Assembly: GCA_002314675.1 (NCBI GenBank)
Contig: DCGZ01000133.1
Coordinates: forward strand, 1 to 14,100
DNA: 14,100 nt
Direction: 5' to 3'
From: Fibrobacter sp. UBA1765
Lineage (GTDB): Bacteria; Fibrobacterota; Fibrobacteria; Fibrobacterales; Fibrobacteraceae
Below the pieces are notes generated by a model. That model saw only the letters and a list, made by a program, of their open reading frames with translations. It had not been told where the DNA came from and searched no databases. Positions 13,845-14,100 of the stretch are shown here, piece after piece (positions within the stretch are counted from its first letter, which is position 1; each line of letters starts with the position of its first letter). The position numbers were made by a program, and so were the translations under genes.

Positions 13845-13884
13845 TGGCGGGTAAAAAATGCTTTTTCATGCATTTTATCGGCCA
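13845..13884 (+). repeat. Palindromic element 3 of 3 (TGGCGGGTAAAA ... TTTTATCGGCCA)
   Basis: TGGCGGGTAAAA (13845-13856) faces TTTTATCGGCCA (13873-13884), again exactly 40 bases. AAAATGC (13855-13861) also pairs with GCATTTT (13870-13876), extending the hairpin with a two-base bulge. Both arms start exactly 104 bases after the corresponding arms of element 2. Confidence 0.6.
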
Positions 13885-13920
13885 CGCGTGATGCTTTCGC
13901 ATAAAAGAAAAAATTTTTAG

Positions 13921-13928
13921 TATATTGA
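13921..13928 (+). promoter_or_regulatory. Candidate promoter element TATATTGA for the M15 peptidase gene
   Basis: TATATTGA ends ten bases before the ATG at 13939, the same distance as TATATTTG before the ATG at 7539. Transcription would begin almost at the start codon, and no SD is visible. The three palindromic elements lie directly upstream. Confidence 0.4.
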
Positions 13929-13938
13929 AGAGCGACAT

Positions 13939-14100
13939 ATGCTTTATCCGAATCCTTATGGAACATCTGATGTTGGCTTGACTGTGGTTGGCCCCGAAAA
14001 CCTTCCTGTTGCAACTGCAATGGTTGAGGACTTGCAACAGTTAAGGCATGCTGCGAAGCGCGCTGGTTTCGAGCTCAAGCTCGAATCCGCCTACCGCTCG
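13939..14100 (+). CDS. M15-family peptidase (D-alanyl-D-alanine carboxypeptidase/VanY-like), 5' part only
   Basis: The frame opens at ATG 13939 and is still open at the window end, giving 54 residues. NLPVATAMVEDLQQLRHAAK (21-40) followed by GFELKLESAYRS (43-54) is the usual start of VanY/M15 zinc carboxypeptidases: a helix with LxxLxxAA, then a strand ending in the S-x-YRS motif. The zinc ligands (His/Asp, later His) would lie beyond the window and cannot be checked. Enzymes of this family trim the terminal D-Ala from peptidoglycan stem peptides, in the periplasm. No signal peptide is seen at the N-terminus, which is odd for that location; the enzyme may be cytoplasmic, act on recycled muropeptides, or start further upstream. 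Confidence 0.7.
   Translation, partial: MLYPNPYGTSDVGLTVVGPENLPVATAMVEDLQQLRHAAKRAGFELKLESAYRS

Noticed and set aside
13656..13884. The three palindromes as the ends of an insertion sequence or phage attachment sites
   Set aside because: There is no transposase or integrase gene, no target duplication, and three equal-length dyads instead of two ends.

Overview
The window most likely comes from a Fibrobacter-type bacterium (phylum Fibrobacterota). The lipoprotein at 8377-9894 ends in a FISUMP domain (Fibrobacter succinogenes major paralogous domain). The gene before it belongs to the TIGR02147/DUF4423 regulator family, which is expanded in Fibrobacter. Glutamine synthetase is the large type III form, and several candidate promoters resemble the TAnnTTTG element known from Bacteroidetes. 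All convincing genes lie on the + strand. This assignment comes from family recognition by eye, not from a database search.

Layout: (1) 1-316 holds the right half of a terminator for an upstream gene and a leader region with a doubtful 32-codon hydrophobic ORF. (2) 317-1822 is lysS, whose stop codon sits inside a strong hairpin. (3) 1845-2301 is a cassette: a four-helix-bundle (23S rRNA intervening-sequence type) gene flanked by inverted arrays of the 7-mer CTCGTCT. (4) 2305-6717 is an overlapping three-gene operon: a LolC/E-type permease, a LolD-type ATPase and the ClpC unfoldase. (5) 6770-7366 is adenylate kinase, followed by a terminator at 7423-7453. (6) 7539-9894 is a two-gene unit with an 8-nt overlap, a TIGR02147 regulator and the FISUMP lipoprotein, closed by a terminator at 9911-9945. 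(7) 9965-10144 may encode a small single-span membrane protein. (8) 10186-11352 is an unusual class I/II aminotransferase. (9) 11522-13576 is glnN, with an elaborate leader and a terminator at 13593-13626. (10) 13627-13938 is non-coding and contains three similar ~40-bp palindromic elements. (11) 13939-14100 is the start of an M15-family peptidase that runs off the window.

Most genes are core housekeeping functions: translation, lipoprotein sorting, proteolysis, nucleotide balance and nitrogen assimilation. The accessory material is the four-helix-bundle cassette, the regulator-lipoprotein pair and the non-coding repeats. The lipoprotein is the kind of cargo the Lol-type transporter could sort, but no sequence feature links them directly. 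The observations most worth following are the triple 40-bp palindromes before the peptidase, the inverted CTCGTCT arrays around the four-helix-bundle gene, the coupled TIGR02147-lipoprotein pair, and the aminotransferase that lacks the usual substrate-binding arginine.
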